Source of the DNA: Pseudoclavibacter terrae
Lineage (GTDB): Bacteria > Actinomycetota > Actinomycetes > Actinomycetales > Microbacteriaceae
DNA length: 64,000 bases
Direction of reading: 5' to 3'
NCBI RefSeq assembly: GCF_008831075.1
Contig: NZ_WBJX01000004.1
Coordinates: 186,001-250,000, forward strand
This document shows positions 51,255-59,924 of this stretch, in pieces (the stretch's first letter is position 1; each line of letters starts with the position of its first letter). The position numbers were made by a program, and so were the translations under genes. Under the pieces are notes generated by a model. The model searched no databases, was not told the origin of the DNA, and was given only the letters and a program-made list of their open reading frames with translations.

Positions 51255-51935
51255 CTAGACCGAGGTCACCCAGACGGCGCGAGCGGCCACCGGGCCGAGC
51301 GCGAACGGGGCCGCGGCCGCCGCATCCACGACGCCCACCAGGAGCGACTCGGAGTACGGGTCGCTTTCGCCGATCTCGAGTCGCGCCCCGACGGTGAGCC
51401 CCTTGGCGGCGAAGTACTTGAGCAGCTCGGGGTCGGAGTCGGAGATGCGCTCGACGACAACACGCGTGCCCGCGTCGAGGCTGCCGAGCAGCACAGCCTG
51501 CGGGATGCTCACCTCGCCGGTCGCTGACGGGATCGGGTCGCCGTGCGGGTCGCGCTCCGGGTGCCCGAGCAGCGCGTCGATTCGATCGACCATGAGGTCG
51601 GACACGGAGTGCTCGAGGTTCTCGGCCTCGTCGTGCACCTCATCCCACCCGTACTGCAGCACCTCGACGAGGAACGTCTCGAGCAGCCGGTGCCTGCGAA
51701 TCATGGCGAGCGCGTGCGCGCGCCCTTCCGCCGTGAGCGAGATGCTCCCGTAGCGCGCGTGCTCCAGCAGGCCCTGGTCGGCGAGCTTGCGGATGCCCTC
51801 GGAGACGGTCGAGAGCCGGAGCTGCAGCCGCTCGGCGACGATCGTTGCCGTGACGGGCGCATCCGACCACTCTTGGAGACTCCAGACCACCTTGAGGTAG
51901 TTCTGCGCGCTCACCGAGAGTTCTGACACCGACAT
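51255..51935 (-). CDS. mntR: DtxR/MntR-family metal-dependent repressor
   Basis: 226 aa. N-terminal winged helix (SAQNYLKVVWSLQEWSDAPVT, LRLSTVSEGIRKLADQGLLEH), metal-binding dimer domain (RRHRLLETFLVEVLQYGWDEVHDEAENLEHSVSD carries the family Glu/His ligands) and a C-terminal SH3-like domain (about 150-226). It senses Mn2+ or Fe2+; the gene beside a Mn-type importer with a palindromic operator favours Mn. TAGGCT (51943-51948) is 7 nt before the ATG: leaderless. Confidence 0.9.
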   Translation of the reverse strand: MSVSELSVSAQNYLKVVWSLQEWSDAPVTATIVAERLQLRLSTVSEGIRKLADQGLLEHARYGSISLTAEGRAHALAMIRRHRLLETFLVEVLQYGWDEVHDEAENLEHSVSDLMVDRIDALLGHPERDPHGDPIPSATGEVSIPQAVLLGSLDAGTRVVVERISDSDPELLKYFAAKGLTVGARLEIGESDPYSESLLVGVVDAAAAAPFALGPVAARAVWVTSV

Positions 51936-52007
51936 GCGGCCAAGCCTACGGGCAGGGGTGTGCTGCGCGCGGATGCGCCGGAACGCGGATGCCGCGACGG
52001 CGGACGG

Positions 52008-52340
52008 TCAGGCGCTCCACCGGTCGCCGAAGCGGCTCTCGCCCGCGAGCATCGTCCACACCGTGGTGCTGAGCGGCGGATACTCCGTCGCGATACGGCG
52101 CATGAGCTGCGCGTCGTGCGCGCCGCTCTCCGGCGCCTCGTCGCCACCCCGCTCGAGCGCTTCGGCGCGCATGAGCAGCACGACCAGCTCGTCGACGGTC
52201 GGCAGCTCCTGCATGAAGCGCCACGGGTCCTCCCCGTTGCGGGCACGTGCGTAGATCATCGTCTCGCGCTCGTCCTGCGCTTCGGCGCGCAGGACCTCCA
52301 GGCTGGCTCGCCTGGTCAGTTCATAGCGCTCGGTTTCCAC
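52008..52340 (-). CDS. conserved small protein, unknown
   Basis: 110 aa from GTG at 52340: (M)ETERYELTRRASLEVLRAEA, ARARNGEDPWRFMQELPTVDELV, and ATEYPPLSTTVWTMLAGESRFGDRW. Helical and charged, no membrane segment. TAGGCT (52347-52352) lies 6 nt upstream, supporting the GTG. Unrecognised. Confidence 0.7.
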   Translation of the reverse strand: METERYELTRRASLEVLRAEAQDERETMIYARARNGEDPWRFMQELPTVDELVVLLMRAEALERGGDEAPESGAHDAQLMRRIATEYPPLSTTVWTMLAGESRFGDRWSA

Positions 52341-52431
52341 GCGACGAGCCTACGCGCCACCTCGTCATCCCGCTGGGACTTGTGGAATGAGCAGCGTTGC
52401 CTGTGGACAGAGGTCCGCCAGGGGCGTCCGC

Positions 52432-52481
52432 GTGAGAGTCTTCTCACCTGCCAGGCTCCGGACTCCTGCGCCCCGGATAAT
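52432..52481 (+). promoter_or_regulatory. palindrome and -10 box upstream of the OmpR-type two-component genes
   Basis: GTGAGAGTCTTCTCAC (52432-52447) has 6-bp inverse arms. GATAAT (52476-52481) lies 6 nt before the kinase ATG, a leaderless start. No convincing -35 is seen, so activation by a regulator bound at the palindrome is possible. Confidence 0.5.
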
Positions 52482-52487
52482 CGATGG

Positions 52488-54056
52488 ATGCGGGTGATGA
52501 CGGCGGGCGAGGCACGGCTGGAGGTGCGGCCGCGCTCTTCGGTGCGGGTGCGCATCCTCGCGTCGATCCTGCTCGTCACGATGCTCGGCATGGTCGTCGC
52601 GGGCGCCACGAGCTACGTCGCCGCCCGCGAGCGCGTGCTCACGGGCGTCGACGAACGACTCATCACCGTGGCCGAGAGCGTACGCGGGCTCGTGAGCGGG
52701 CAGGAGCTCGCGGCGCCGACGACACCTGACTCGGCCAGCCCGACCGCGACCTCCAGCCCATCAGCGACCGCGCCAGACGCCGCCCGAACGTTCGCGAGCT
52801 CGACGGAGGCGCTCGAGCTCGTCATGCAGCGCCTCATCCCGGAACGCAACGAGGGAGCGCTCGGACTCATCGACGGAGCGCCCGCGTTCATCCCATCGAC
52901 CGCGACGCCCTTCTCGCTCGTCGAGCTCCCCGCCCTCGTCGAACGCGCCGTGGGCGAGACCGCCGACGGCTCGGTGCGCATGGGCACGTTCGTCGACGCC
53001 ACCCACGCCCTCCGGTACGTGGCCGTGCCGTTCACCGTGGGTGACGGCACGAGCACGGCCCTCTACCTCGCGGCCTACGACCTGCGTGCCGAGCTCGCCG
53101 ACACCAACAGCACCTTCCAGACGTACGCCCTGGTCGCCGTCGCCGCCCTCGCCGTGATCGCCCTCGTCGGCTGGTTCGTCGCGGGCCGTCTGCTCAGGCC
53201 GCTGCGCGAGCTGCGGGAGACGGCGGCCTCCATCACGGGCAGCAACCGATCCGCGCGCATCCCCGTCGTCGGCCACGATGACGTCTCCGCGCTCACCGCC
53301 ACCATCAACGGCATGCTCGACCGTCTCGACGGCTCCCTCACCGCCCAACGGCAGCTGCTCGACGACGTGCGCCACGAGTTGAAGACCCCCATCACGATCG
53401 TGCGCGGGCACTTCGAGATCCTCGACCCGACAGACCCCGCAGAGACCCGAGAGACGGTTGCCCTCGCCCTCGACGAGCTCGACCGGATGAGCGAGCTCAT
53501 CGACGACATCGAGGCGCTCGCCGTCAGCGAGCAGCAGGGCCTGCTGAGCCTGGCGCCGTGCGACGTGCTCGAGCTGACCGAGCAGGTGCACGCGAAGGCG
53601 AGCGCGCTCTCGGCGCACCGGTGGGTGCTCGAGCAGACGGCGCCGGTTGTCGTCGATGTCGACGCGCGACGCATCACGCAGGCCTGGCTGCAGCTCGCCG
53701 ACAATGCAGCGAAGTACTCGCCGCCGGGCTCCCGGGTCGGCCTCGGGAGCCTCGTGGATGCGCGCGGCGAGCTGCGCCTGTGGGTGCGGGACGAGGGCGT
53801 CGGCATCCCCCCATCAGCCCAGGACCGCGTCTTCGACCGCTTCGGGCGGGCCGAGACGGGACGCAGCCAGACCGGATCGGGCCTCGGGCTGTCGATCGTG
53901 CAGTCCATCGCCCGCGGCCACGGCGGGCGCGTCGAACTCGAGAGCGAACCGGGCGTCGGGTCGACGTTCACCATCGTGCTGCCCGGCGCTGGCGCCGCCT
54001 TCGGTCCGGAGCCGGCTGACACGACATCCGAACCCCAGCGAGAGGACCCCGCATGA
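52488..54056 (+). CDS. sensor histidine kinase (HAMP, HisKA)
   Basis: 522 aa. TM1 at about 22-45 (ILASILLVTMLGMVVAGATSYV), an extracytoplasmic domain of about 160 residues with a Ser/Pro/Thr-rich loop, TM2 at about 210-232, HAMP (RLLRPLRELRETAASI), HisKA with phospho-His in DDVRHELKTPITIVRGH (about 300), and HATPase_c with LQLADNAAKYSPPG, DEGVGIPP, GSGLGLSIVQSIARGHGG. Kinase of the OmpR class. Overlaps its response regulator by 4 nt. Confidence 0.93.
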   Translation: MRVMTAGEARLEVRPRSSVRVRILASILLVTMLGMVVAGATSYVAARERVLTGVDERLITVAESVRGLVSGQELAAPTTPDSASPTATSSPSATAPDAARTFASSTEALELVMQRLIPERNEGALGLIDGAPAFIPSTATPFSLVELPALVERAVGETADGSVRMGTFVDATHALRYVAVPFTVGDGTSTALYLAAYDLRAELADTNSTFQTYALVAVAALAVIALVGWFVAGRLLRPLRELRETAASITGSNRSARIPVVGHDDVSALTATINGMLDRLDGSLTAQRQLLDDVRHELKTPITIVRGHFEILDPTDPAETRETVALALDELDRMSELIDDIEALAVSEQQGLLSLAPCDVLELTEQVHAKASALSAHRWVLEQTAPVVVDVDARRITQAWLQLADNAAKYSPPGSRVGLGSLVDARGELRLWVRDEGVGIPPSAQDRVFDRFGRAETGRSQTGSGLGLSIVQSIARGHGGRVELESEPGVGSTFTIVLPGAGAAFGPEPADTTSEPQREDPA

Positions 54057-54709
54057 GCAGCATCCTGGTCGTCGAAGACGAGGCGCGCATCGCCTCGTTC
54101 GTCGAGAAGGGCCTGAAGTCGAGCGGCTACGCCGTGACGGTCGCGGTCAACGGCACCGACGGCTTCGAGCTCGCCCGCGGCGGTGACTTCGACCTGGTGC
54201 TCCTCGACGTCGGACTCCCGGGTCTCGACGGCTTCGAAGTCCTCGACCGACTCCGCGCCGAAGGCAACGCCGTCCCCGTCATCATGCTCACGGCCCGAAC
54301 CTCGGTCGAGGCGACGGTGCGGGGCCTCGATGGCGGGGCCAACGACTACCTCGCGAAGCCGTTCAAGTTCGACGAGCTGCTCGCGCGCATCCGCCTGCGG
54401 CTTCGGGATGCGGGCCAGGTGGCGGCCACCGAGCTCACCCATGACGACCTGCTGCTCGACCTCCGAACGCGGCGTGTGCGGGTGAATGGCGCCGACATCG
54501 ACCTGTCGGCGCGCGAGTTCGGCCTCGCCGAGCAGTTCTTCGGCAACCCAGGGCAGGTGCTCAGCCGAGAACAGCTGCTGAGCCGAGTGTGGGGATTCGA
54601 TTTCGATCCAGGTTCGAACGTCGTCGACGTGTACGTGCGGTACCTGCGGGGCAAGATCGGCGCGGACCGGATCGAGACGGTGCGGGGCATGGGCTACCGC
54701 CTGCGCTGA
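54053..54709 (+). CDS. OmpR-family response regulator
   Basis: 218 aa. Receiver domain: VVEDEARIASF, phospho-Asp in LVLLDVGLPGLDGFEVL (about 51), Thr in MLTARTS, Lys in YLAKPFKFDELLAR. Winged helix: SAREFGLAEQFFGNPGQVLSREQLLSRVWG and YVRYLRGKI, MGYRLR at the end. It may act on the neighbouring small secreted-protein genes, and the TTCATGAG repeats at 56965 are candidate sites. Confidence 0.94.
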   Translation: MSSILVVEDEARIASFVEKGLKSSGYAVTVAVNGTDGFELARGGDFDLVLLDVGLPGLDGFEVLDRLRAEGNAVPVIMLTARTSVEATVRGLDGGANDYLAKPFKFDELLARIRLRLRDAGQVAATELTHDDLLLDLRTRRVRVNGADIDLSAREFGLAEQFFGNPGQVLSREQLLSRVWGFDFDPGSNVVDVYVRYLRGKIGADRIETVRGMGYRLR

Positions 54710-54746
54710 GCCGAGCCCGCGCGCAGCGACGGGTGCCCCTCGGCGC

Positions 54747-54772
54747 CCCAGGTCAGTCCTCGTCGTCCCAGG

Positions 54773-54786
<14 letters not shown>
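54747..54786. repeat. 20-bp tandem duplication at the end of a poly-Asp gene
   Basis: CCCAGGTCAGTCCTCGTCGT occurs twice head to tail (54747-54766 and 54767-54786). The second copy contains the stop and last codons of the gene at 54773; the first is its non-coding duplicate downstream. Confidence 0.85.
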
Positions 54787-55128
<342 letters not shown>

Positions 55129-55132
<4 letters not shown>

Positions 55133-56406
55133 CGTCTCGGCTCCTTCGAGAGTGCGACGGCGAAATCGAGGATGCGGTCCGGCAGTGCGTCGAGCCCGGC
55201 CCCGCCGCGGACCGCGGCGCCGAAGGCGTGCGAGAGCAGGTGGGTGAGGGCGACCGCGTTGGCGCGGATGCTCAGGTCGGGGTCATCGGTGAGCGTTCCG
55301 ACCTGTCCTGGGCTGTTCCAGGTGTGTGCGAAGTCGCCCCACGCGAGGCGCACGAGCTCGGCGAGCTCGAACGTCGAGGTCCGGAGATCGGTCCTCCCGC
55401 AGAGGTCGTGGGTGAGGGCTGTCACGATCGCGTGCGCGTAGAGACCGCCGAGGTCGTCGGCGAGGTCGCCCACGCCCGCCGTGTCGATGTCGACGACGCC
55501 CGTGATCGTGGCGCGGCCGTCGGTCTGGGCGTGCGGCTCGACGAAGATCTGGCCGAGGTGGAGGTCACCGTGCACGGTGCGCGCCGGCCCCGGGCGCGCA
55601 CGGGCGACCTCCGCGCGGATGCACGCGGCCACCCCATCGATGTCGGTCCTCCGCGCGGGGAGGAGGTCGTGGAGGCGCAGCAGGTACCAGTCGAGTCCCG
55701 CCGTCAGGCTCGCGCGGGCTCCACGGGTGACTCTGGCGGCGCCGATGGACGCGACCAGCGACTGCAGCTCTCGCAGGAACGCGAGCCGCGCATCCGGCGT
55801 TCGGGGCACGTGCGAATCGGCGGGAACGCCCGGCATGCGCTCGAGGGCGACGAGGCCCGCCTCACTCCAGCCGCGGCTTCGCGGCACAGCCACGCCGGCA
55901 CCGGCAAGCTCCTCGTGGATTCGGTGGAGCGGTTCCGCATGCCCCGGTCGGACGACCTTGAAGAAGAGGGTCCCCTCGGGGCCGGCGAGGCGCAGCACCG
56001 CCCGGCGGCCTGGCCGGTACGCGAGCATCTCGAGCTGCCCCTCGCCGACGGCGCCGAAGCGCGCCGCGGTCTCGCGCGCGGAGTCGGGAAACGCCGTCGC
56101 GGGAAGGGCGGGCAGCGCGGGATCGTGCGGGTAGCGCCACACGCGCACCTGCTCGCGAGTCGCAGGGTTCTGCACGGTGGTCCACTGCTGTGATTCGCCC
56201 GCGACCGAGGCGGCCGCGGGGTTCGTCGCCGTGTCGATGAACAGGCGGATACGCTCGTCCGGGCCCTGCAGCGACGCGAGCTCGACGTCGTAGCCGGCGA
56301 GCACGCCATCCCCGCTCGGCTCAGCGCAGGCGAGCGTCACAGACGCCACCTCGCGGCCGGTGCCCGCGGCGACGGCCTCGATCACCTGCCTGGCTGCTGC
56401 GAACAT
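55129..56406 (-). CDS. phosphotransferase (APH/choline-kinase-like) family protein
   Basis: 425 aa. The kinase core is in the second half: LAYRPGRRAVLRL-GPEGTLFFKVV (Lys), then the Brenner motif TVHGDLHLGQIFV (catalytic Asp about 283) and GVVDIDTAGVGDLADDLGGL (metal Asp). The first ~100 residues are an additional domain. It probably phosphorylates a small molecule; aminoglycosides are only one option and resistance should not be assumed. In an operon with the poly-Asp protein. Confidence 0.8.
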
Positions 56407-56541
56407 GTGCTCCTTCTGCTGCGCTGCGCTGAGCTGCTGTCGTGCTGAGTTCTCCGCGACCGCGTCCCGCGGCGCTGCCTCGAACCTACCGGGGTCGCTG
56501 CGCGACAGCCCGGGAACGTGCTCAGCTGTGGAGAACGGCGA

Positions 56542-56910
56542 CTACGCGCTCGGCACGGACGGCGGGGTCTGCGCGCTCACCGGGCTCTGCGCACTCACGG
56601 GGCTCTGCGCGGAGACGGGACTCTGAACAGTCGGCACGCTCTGCGGGGTCTGCGCCGAGACGGGGCTCGGGGAGCTGAAGACGGGTGTCGCGGTCGGTGA
56701 GGCGCTGGTGCCCGTCGTGGGAGAGGCCGATGGGGTGGTGGATGCGGCTGGGCTGCTCGTCGCGGACGGCGTCGAGAGGTTGAGCTGCTCGCCGGGCACG
56801 TCGCGCACTTCGAGGGCGTTGGCGACGCCAGCCCCGCCGACGGTCAGGATGCCGAGGCCGAGGGCGCTGGCCGAACCGACGATGATCCACGTGTTCTTCT
56901 TCTTGTTCAT
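56542..56910 (-). CDS. small exported Ser/Pro/Thr-rich protein
   Basis: 122 aa. Basic N-terminus (MNKKKNTW), hydrophobic segment IIVGSASALGLGILTVGGAGV, LEVRDVPGEQLNL (PGExL as in 54773), then Ser/Thr/Ala/Pro-rich sequence with five SPVSAQ/SVP-type repeats at the end. AGGAGG lies 9 nt before the ATG. The repeated DNA (CGGGGCTCTGCGC-type units at 56573-56640) is a tandem repeat likely to vary in copy number. Unknown function, probably envelope-anchored. About 130 nt upstream of the phosphotransferase gene in the same direction. Confidence 0.7.
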   Translation of the reverse strand: MNKKKNTWIIVGSASALGLGILTVGGAGVANALEVRDVPGEQLNLSTPSATSSPAASTTPSASPTTGTSASPTATPVFSSPSPVSAQTPQSVPTVQSPVSAQSPVSAQSPVSAQTPPSVPSA

Positions 56911-56964
56911 GGCTGCTGCCTCCTGTTGTCTGCCGAGGCGTGACTTCGCCTCGGTAGCCCCAAG

Positions 56965-56985
56965 TTTCGTGAGCGTTCATGAGAC
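56965..56985. promoter_or_regulatory. TTCATGAG direct repeats upstream of the secreted-protein gene
   Basis: TTCGTGAGCG and TTCATGAGAC follow one another at 10-bp spacing, 55-75 bp upstream of the start at 56910. The same TTCATGA core is repeated at 13947-13979. A candidate OmpR-family regulator site. Confidence 0.35.
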
Positions 56986-57040
56986 GCACAGTGCCCTGAA
57001 GATGAGAGCGGCCTCATCTTCGCGCGGACGCCGTCGTGCA

Positions 57041-57092
57041 GACGCGCGAGGGGCGAGTGGATGCGTGCATGCATCCACCCGCCCCTCGCGTC
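57041..57092 (-). terminator. hairpin terminator after the DJ-1/PfpI gene
   Basis: GAGGGGCGAGTGGATGC and GCATCCACCCGCCCCTC pair (one mismatch) with a short GTGCAT loop; extended at the base by GACGC/GCGTC. It lies 17 bp after the stop of the gene ending at 57109. Confidence 0.8.
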
Positions 57093-57108
57093 GGGAGCCC
57101 GAGCCGGG

Positions 57109-57657
57109 TCAGGCGGTCTGGCCCCGGTGCTTGCCCTCCGCGACCTCTTCGACGAGCTTCGCGTTGAACGCGGGGAGGTCGTCTGGCGTTCGGCTCGAGA
57201 CGAGGCCCTGGTCGACATGGACCTCCTCGTCGACCCACGTCGCGCCTGCGTTGATGAGGTCGGTCTTGAGGCTCGGGAAGCTCGTGAGCGTGCGCCCGTC
57301 GAGCACCTTCGCGTCGGTGAGGATCCACGCGCCGTGGCAGATCACCGCGACCGGCTTGTGCGCCTCGAAGAAGTCGCGCACGAAGCTGACCGACGCCTCG
57401 TCGAGGCGGAGCAGATCAGCGTTGCCGACGCCGCCGGGCAGGACGAGCGCGTCGAAGTCGGCCGCTCTGGCGTCGCCCGAGATGAGGTCCACGGACTGCT
57501 CATGCCCGTTCTTGCCCTTCACGCTGCCGGACTCGGGAGAGATGAGTGAGGCGTCGCCTCCAGCCTCGGTCACGGCGCCCCATGGGCTCGTGAGCTCGCT
57601 GTCCTCGAAGTCGTTCGTGAGGAGGAAGGCCACGCGCTTGGTGTCGAGAGTCGTCAT
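57109..57657 (-). CDS. DJ-1/PfpI-family protein 1 (general stress protein 18-like)
   Basis: 182 aa. VAFLLTNDFEDSELTSPW, VLPGGVGNADLL, and the nucleophile elbow VAVICHGAWILTDA (Cys about 108) with the Glu of FEDSE. PfpI/YhbO-like proteins act as protein or nucleotide deglycases or chaperones under stress; the reaction here is untested. AAAGGA precedes the ATG. Confidence 0.88.
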   Translation of the reverse strand: MTTLDTKRVAFLLTNDFEDSELTSPWGAVTEAGGDASLISPESGSVKGKNGHEQSVDLISGDARAADFDALVLPGGVGNADLLRLDEASVSFVRDFFEAHKPVAVICHGAWILTDAKVLDGRTLTSFPSLKTDLINAGATWVDEEVHVDQGLVSSRTPDDLPAFNAKLVEEVAEGKHRGQTA

Positions 57658-57794
57658 TGCTGATCGTCCTTTCGTCGGGGGGAAAGAGTGTGCTGCTCGA
57701 TCGAAGCCGGGACGTCGACCCGCGACGAGCAGGCATCCACCGTCTCGCACGGACCTCCCCGAAACGTGGACGGCCCGTGTGCGCGACCTGGCTG

Positions 57795-58772
57795 TCAGCT
57801 GGACGAACCCAGGAGGAGCTTCCGCAGCGCCGCCTCCCCAGACCCACGCCCCACCTCGACGACCCGCCCCTCGTCGTAGGCCTCGATGACCCTTGGATCG
57901 ATGTAGCTCGAACGCGCGACCGCCGGCGTGTTCCCGAGCAGCTCTGCGGTATCCCGCACCGCCTGCGCGACGAGTGACGTGCGCTCGCGCACCGTCGCCC
58001 CGACGCCCAGCTCGGCCAGTCGCCCCGCGGCGAAGACCGTGCCGTGCAGCGTGCGGAAGTCCTTCGCCGTGAACTCGCCCTTCGTTCGCATCCTGATGTC
58101 GTCGTTGACTTCCCGAGCCGAGAGGCGACGCCAGGCGCGGCCGTCCCTCCACGACAGGATGCGCCGCCCCGGCGACCCGCTCGCCTTGCGCTCGCCGAGG
58201 AACGAGACGAGCTCGAGGTCCTCGATGAGGGCGCTCCACGGCACCCCGCTCTTCCCCTTGAACTCGAGCAGCACCTGCTCGTCCTGCAGCGAGATGTGCC
58301 GGTTCAGGAGCGTCGTCAGGCCGCGGTGCCCGAACTGCTTCGCCGACCGCTCACTGCCGACGCGAAGGAACGCCGTGTCGAGAAGCTTGAAGCTCGCCGC
58401 GAGCGATGCCTCGCGTCCGTCATGCACCGTGCGGAGCGCCCTCGTCGCCGCGCGCCGCGCCGACGGCAGCACGCGCGAGAGCTCCAGGGCCCGGTCGAAG
58501 GTCACGATCTGGCGCTTCGCGGTCCAGTCGGGATGGTAGATGTACTGGGTGCGGCCGAGCGCATCCACACCCACCGCCAGCACGTGGGCGTTCTCGTGGG
58601 GCGCAATGCGCACGTCCCGCCACGCCGGCGGGATGGCGAGCGATGCGAGTCGAGCGCGCACCACGGGGTCGACGATGCGCTCTCCGCGCTCATCCCGATA
58701 GCTGAAGCCGCTCCCCGCTGCATGCCGCGTCCACGCGGACTGAGTCGGCGTCCACCTTCGCAGTCGAACCAT
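57795..58772 (-). CDS. DNA topoisomerase IB
   Basis: 325 aa, bacterial/poxvirus-type. GFSYRDERGERI, IPPAWRDVRIAP, GRTQYIYHPDW (N-domain), then the catalytic domain with RVGSERSAKQFGHRGLTTL, FKGKSGVPW (Lys), RTKGEFTAKDFRTLHGT (Arg, His) and the nucleophile Tyr290 in SSYIDPRV. It relaxes supercoils through a 3'-phosphotyrosine. ATG at 58772 starts the conserved VRLRRW; the longer frame is not needed. Confidence 0.94.
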   Translation of the reverse strand: MVRLRRWTPTQSAWTRHAAGSGFSYRDERGERIVDPVVRARLASLAIPPAWRDVRIAPHENAHVLAVGVDALGRTQYIYHPDWTAKRQIVTFDRALELSRVLPSARRAATRALRTVHDGREASLAASFKLLDTAFLRVGSERSAKQFGHRGLTTLLNRHISLQDEQVLLEFKGKSGVPWSALIEDLELVSFLGERKASGSPGRRILSWRDGRAWRRLSAREVNDDIRMRTKGEFTAKDFRTLHGTVFAAGRLAELGVGATVRERTSLVAQAVRDTAELLGNTPAVARSSYIDPRVIEAYDEGRVVEVGRGSGEAALRKLLLGSSS

Positions 58773-58974
58773 CTGTCTTGGGTAGCATCTGCCCGGCCCG
58801 GGAGGCAAGAGCCGCACGGTCATCGGCTGGATGGCGTATTTCTGGAAGGTATCGCCTTCCCACAGATGTGGTGAGAACCCTCCACAGATCCCGTGGAAGC
58901 GGCTCCGCGCACATGTCGATGCGCGAGGATGCGACTATCCGTTCGAGACGGTCGCCAATGACGGCAGGAGCCTC

Positions 58975-59205
58975 ATGCCATTCCCAGTTCCACCTCTCAC
59001 CGCGACGATGCCCGCTGAGGGCCGAGTCGACCGCCTCTCCGAGCACACGTATCGCGTCGTCAAGGACGGCCGCATCCTGGGCTTCATCAACAAGATCGAC
59101 GAGCTCTGCGTGGTCTCGGCCGGATCCGACGCGGGGGCCGCCCTCGAAGTGCTGCAGACCCGCGACTTCGCGCGCGCCGTCAAGGAGCTCCAAGACCGAG
59201 CCTGA
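58975..59205 (+). CDS. small protein of unknown function
   Basis: 76 aa from ATG at 58975 (AGGAG 6 nt upstream): MPFPVPPLTATMPAEGRVDRL, EHTYRVVKDGRILGFINKI, then DAGAALEVLQTRDFARAVKEL. Predicted beta-rich N-terminus, helical end. Starts further up (58831) lack a ribosome site. It is 3 nt before the lipoprotein gene. Confidence 0.65.
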   Translation: MPFPVPPLTATMPAEGRVDRLSEHTYRVVKDGRILGFINKIDELCVVSAGSDAGAALEVLQTRDFARAVKELQDRA

Positions 59206-59208
59206 CCC

Positions 59209-59712
59209 ATGACCTCACGCCGCAGCTCCCCGGCCCGCTGGACGACAGCGGGTGTCGGGGTCCTGGCCGCCCTCATGGCGGTCGTCGGACTGACCGGATG
59301 CACCGCGTACGGTTCCGGAGCGAGCTCCGAATCAGCCACCAGCACGTTCGCGCCTGGCTCCCCGGCCTCGTCGGCGGCCCCCGACCAGTCCGGAGACTCC
59401 ATGGAGGCCGACGGCGACCTGATCTTCGCAGCGACCGCCGACAATCGGCATTCGTGGATCACGGCTGAGGCCCGCGTCTCGGGCGTCACACGATCCGGCA
59501 CCTGCGAGTACAACGCGAGCGCCGAGGGCGTCGACACGATCACGCGCACCGCCAAGGCGCTCCCCAGCAACTACGACACCGTCTGCGGCGACATCTCCTT
59601 CGAGCTCGGCACGCCGGGCACGTACACGATCACGGTGACCGTCACGGATGTCACCGACGAGCCGCTCACGGCCAGCACCGATGTCGAGTTCCTGGGCGCA
59701 TCCGCCGACTGA
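59209..59712 (+). CDS. secreted lipoprotein, unknown function
   Basis: 167 aa. N-terminus with several Arg, hydrophobic segment and lipobox GLTGC (Cys about 31), a Ser/Ala-rich linker, then a beta-sandwich-like domain with two Cys (SGTCEYNAS and DTVCGDISFELGTPGTYTITVTV). The overall design is like that of the 8682 lipoprotein. Probably in one transcript with the 76-aa gene. Confidence 0.75.
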   Translation: MTSRRSSPARWTTAGVGVLAALMAVVGLTGCTAYGSGASSESATSTFAPGSPASSAAPDQSGDSMEADGDLIFAATADNRHSWITAEARVSGVTRSGTCEYNASAEGVDTITRTAKALPSNYDTVCGDISFELGTPGTYTITVTVTDVTDEPLTASTDVEFLGASAD

Positions 59713-59815
59713 CCCGGCTCGTCAGCCTTCGCGCCCCCTGCGCCCCTCCCGCTCGCCGCGCACGCAGGCTTCCCCGAGTGAGCGTCTCCGTCGCACGCAA
59801 ACACACGAAGAGCGC

Positions 59816-59841
59816 ATGCTCGTTCCGCGACGAACCAGCAT
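59816..59841. terminator. possible hairpin terminator in a 212-bp convergent gap
   Basis: ATGCTCGTTC and GAACCAGCAT pair with one mismatch around CGCGAC. The region 59713-59924 between the lipoprotein and IclR genes shows no other gene. Confidence 0.4.
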
Positions 59842-59924
59842 CTCCCGCGTGCCTGCATCCGGATGAACGCCGAAACACGACGCCCTTCCGCGAGCTCGGG
59901 CTGCGCGGGCTCGAGATCGCGCGC

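Noticed and set aside
56573-56640. Short repeats considered as a CRISPR array
   Set aside because: They are in-frame SPVSAQ-type codon repeats within a coding gene, with no spacers and no cas genes.
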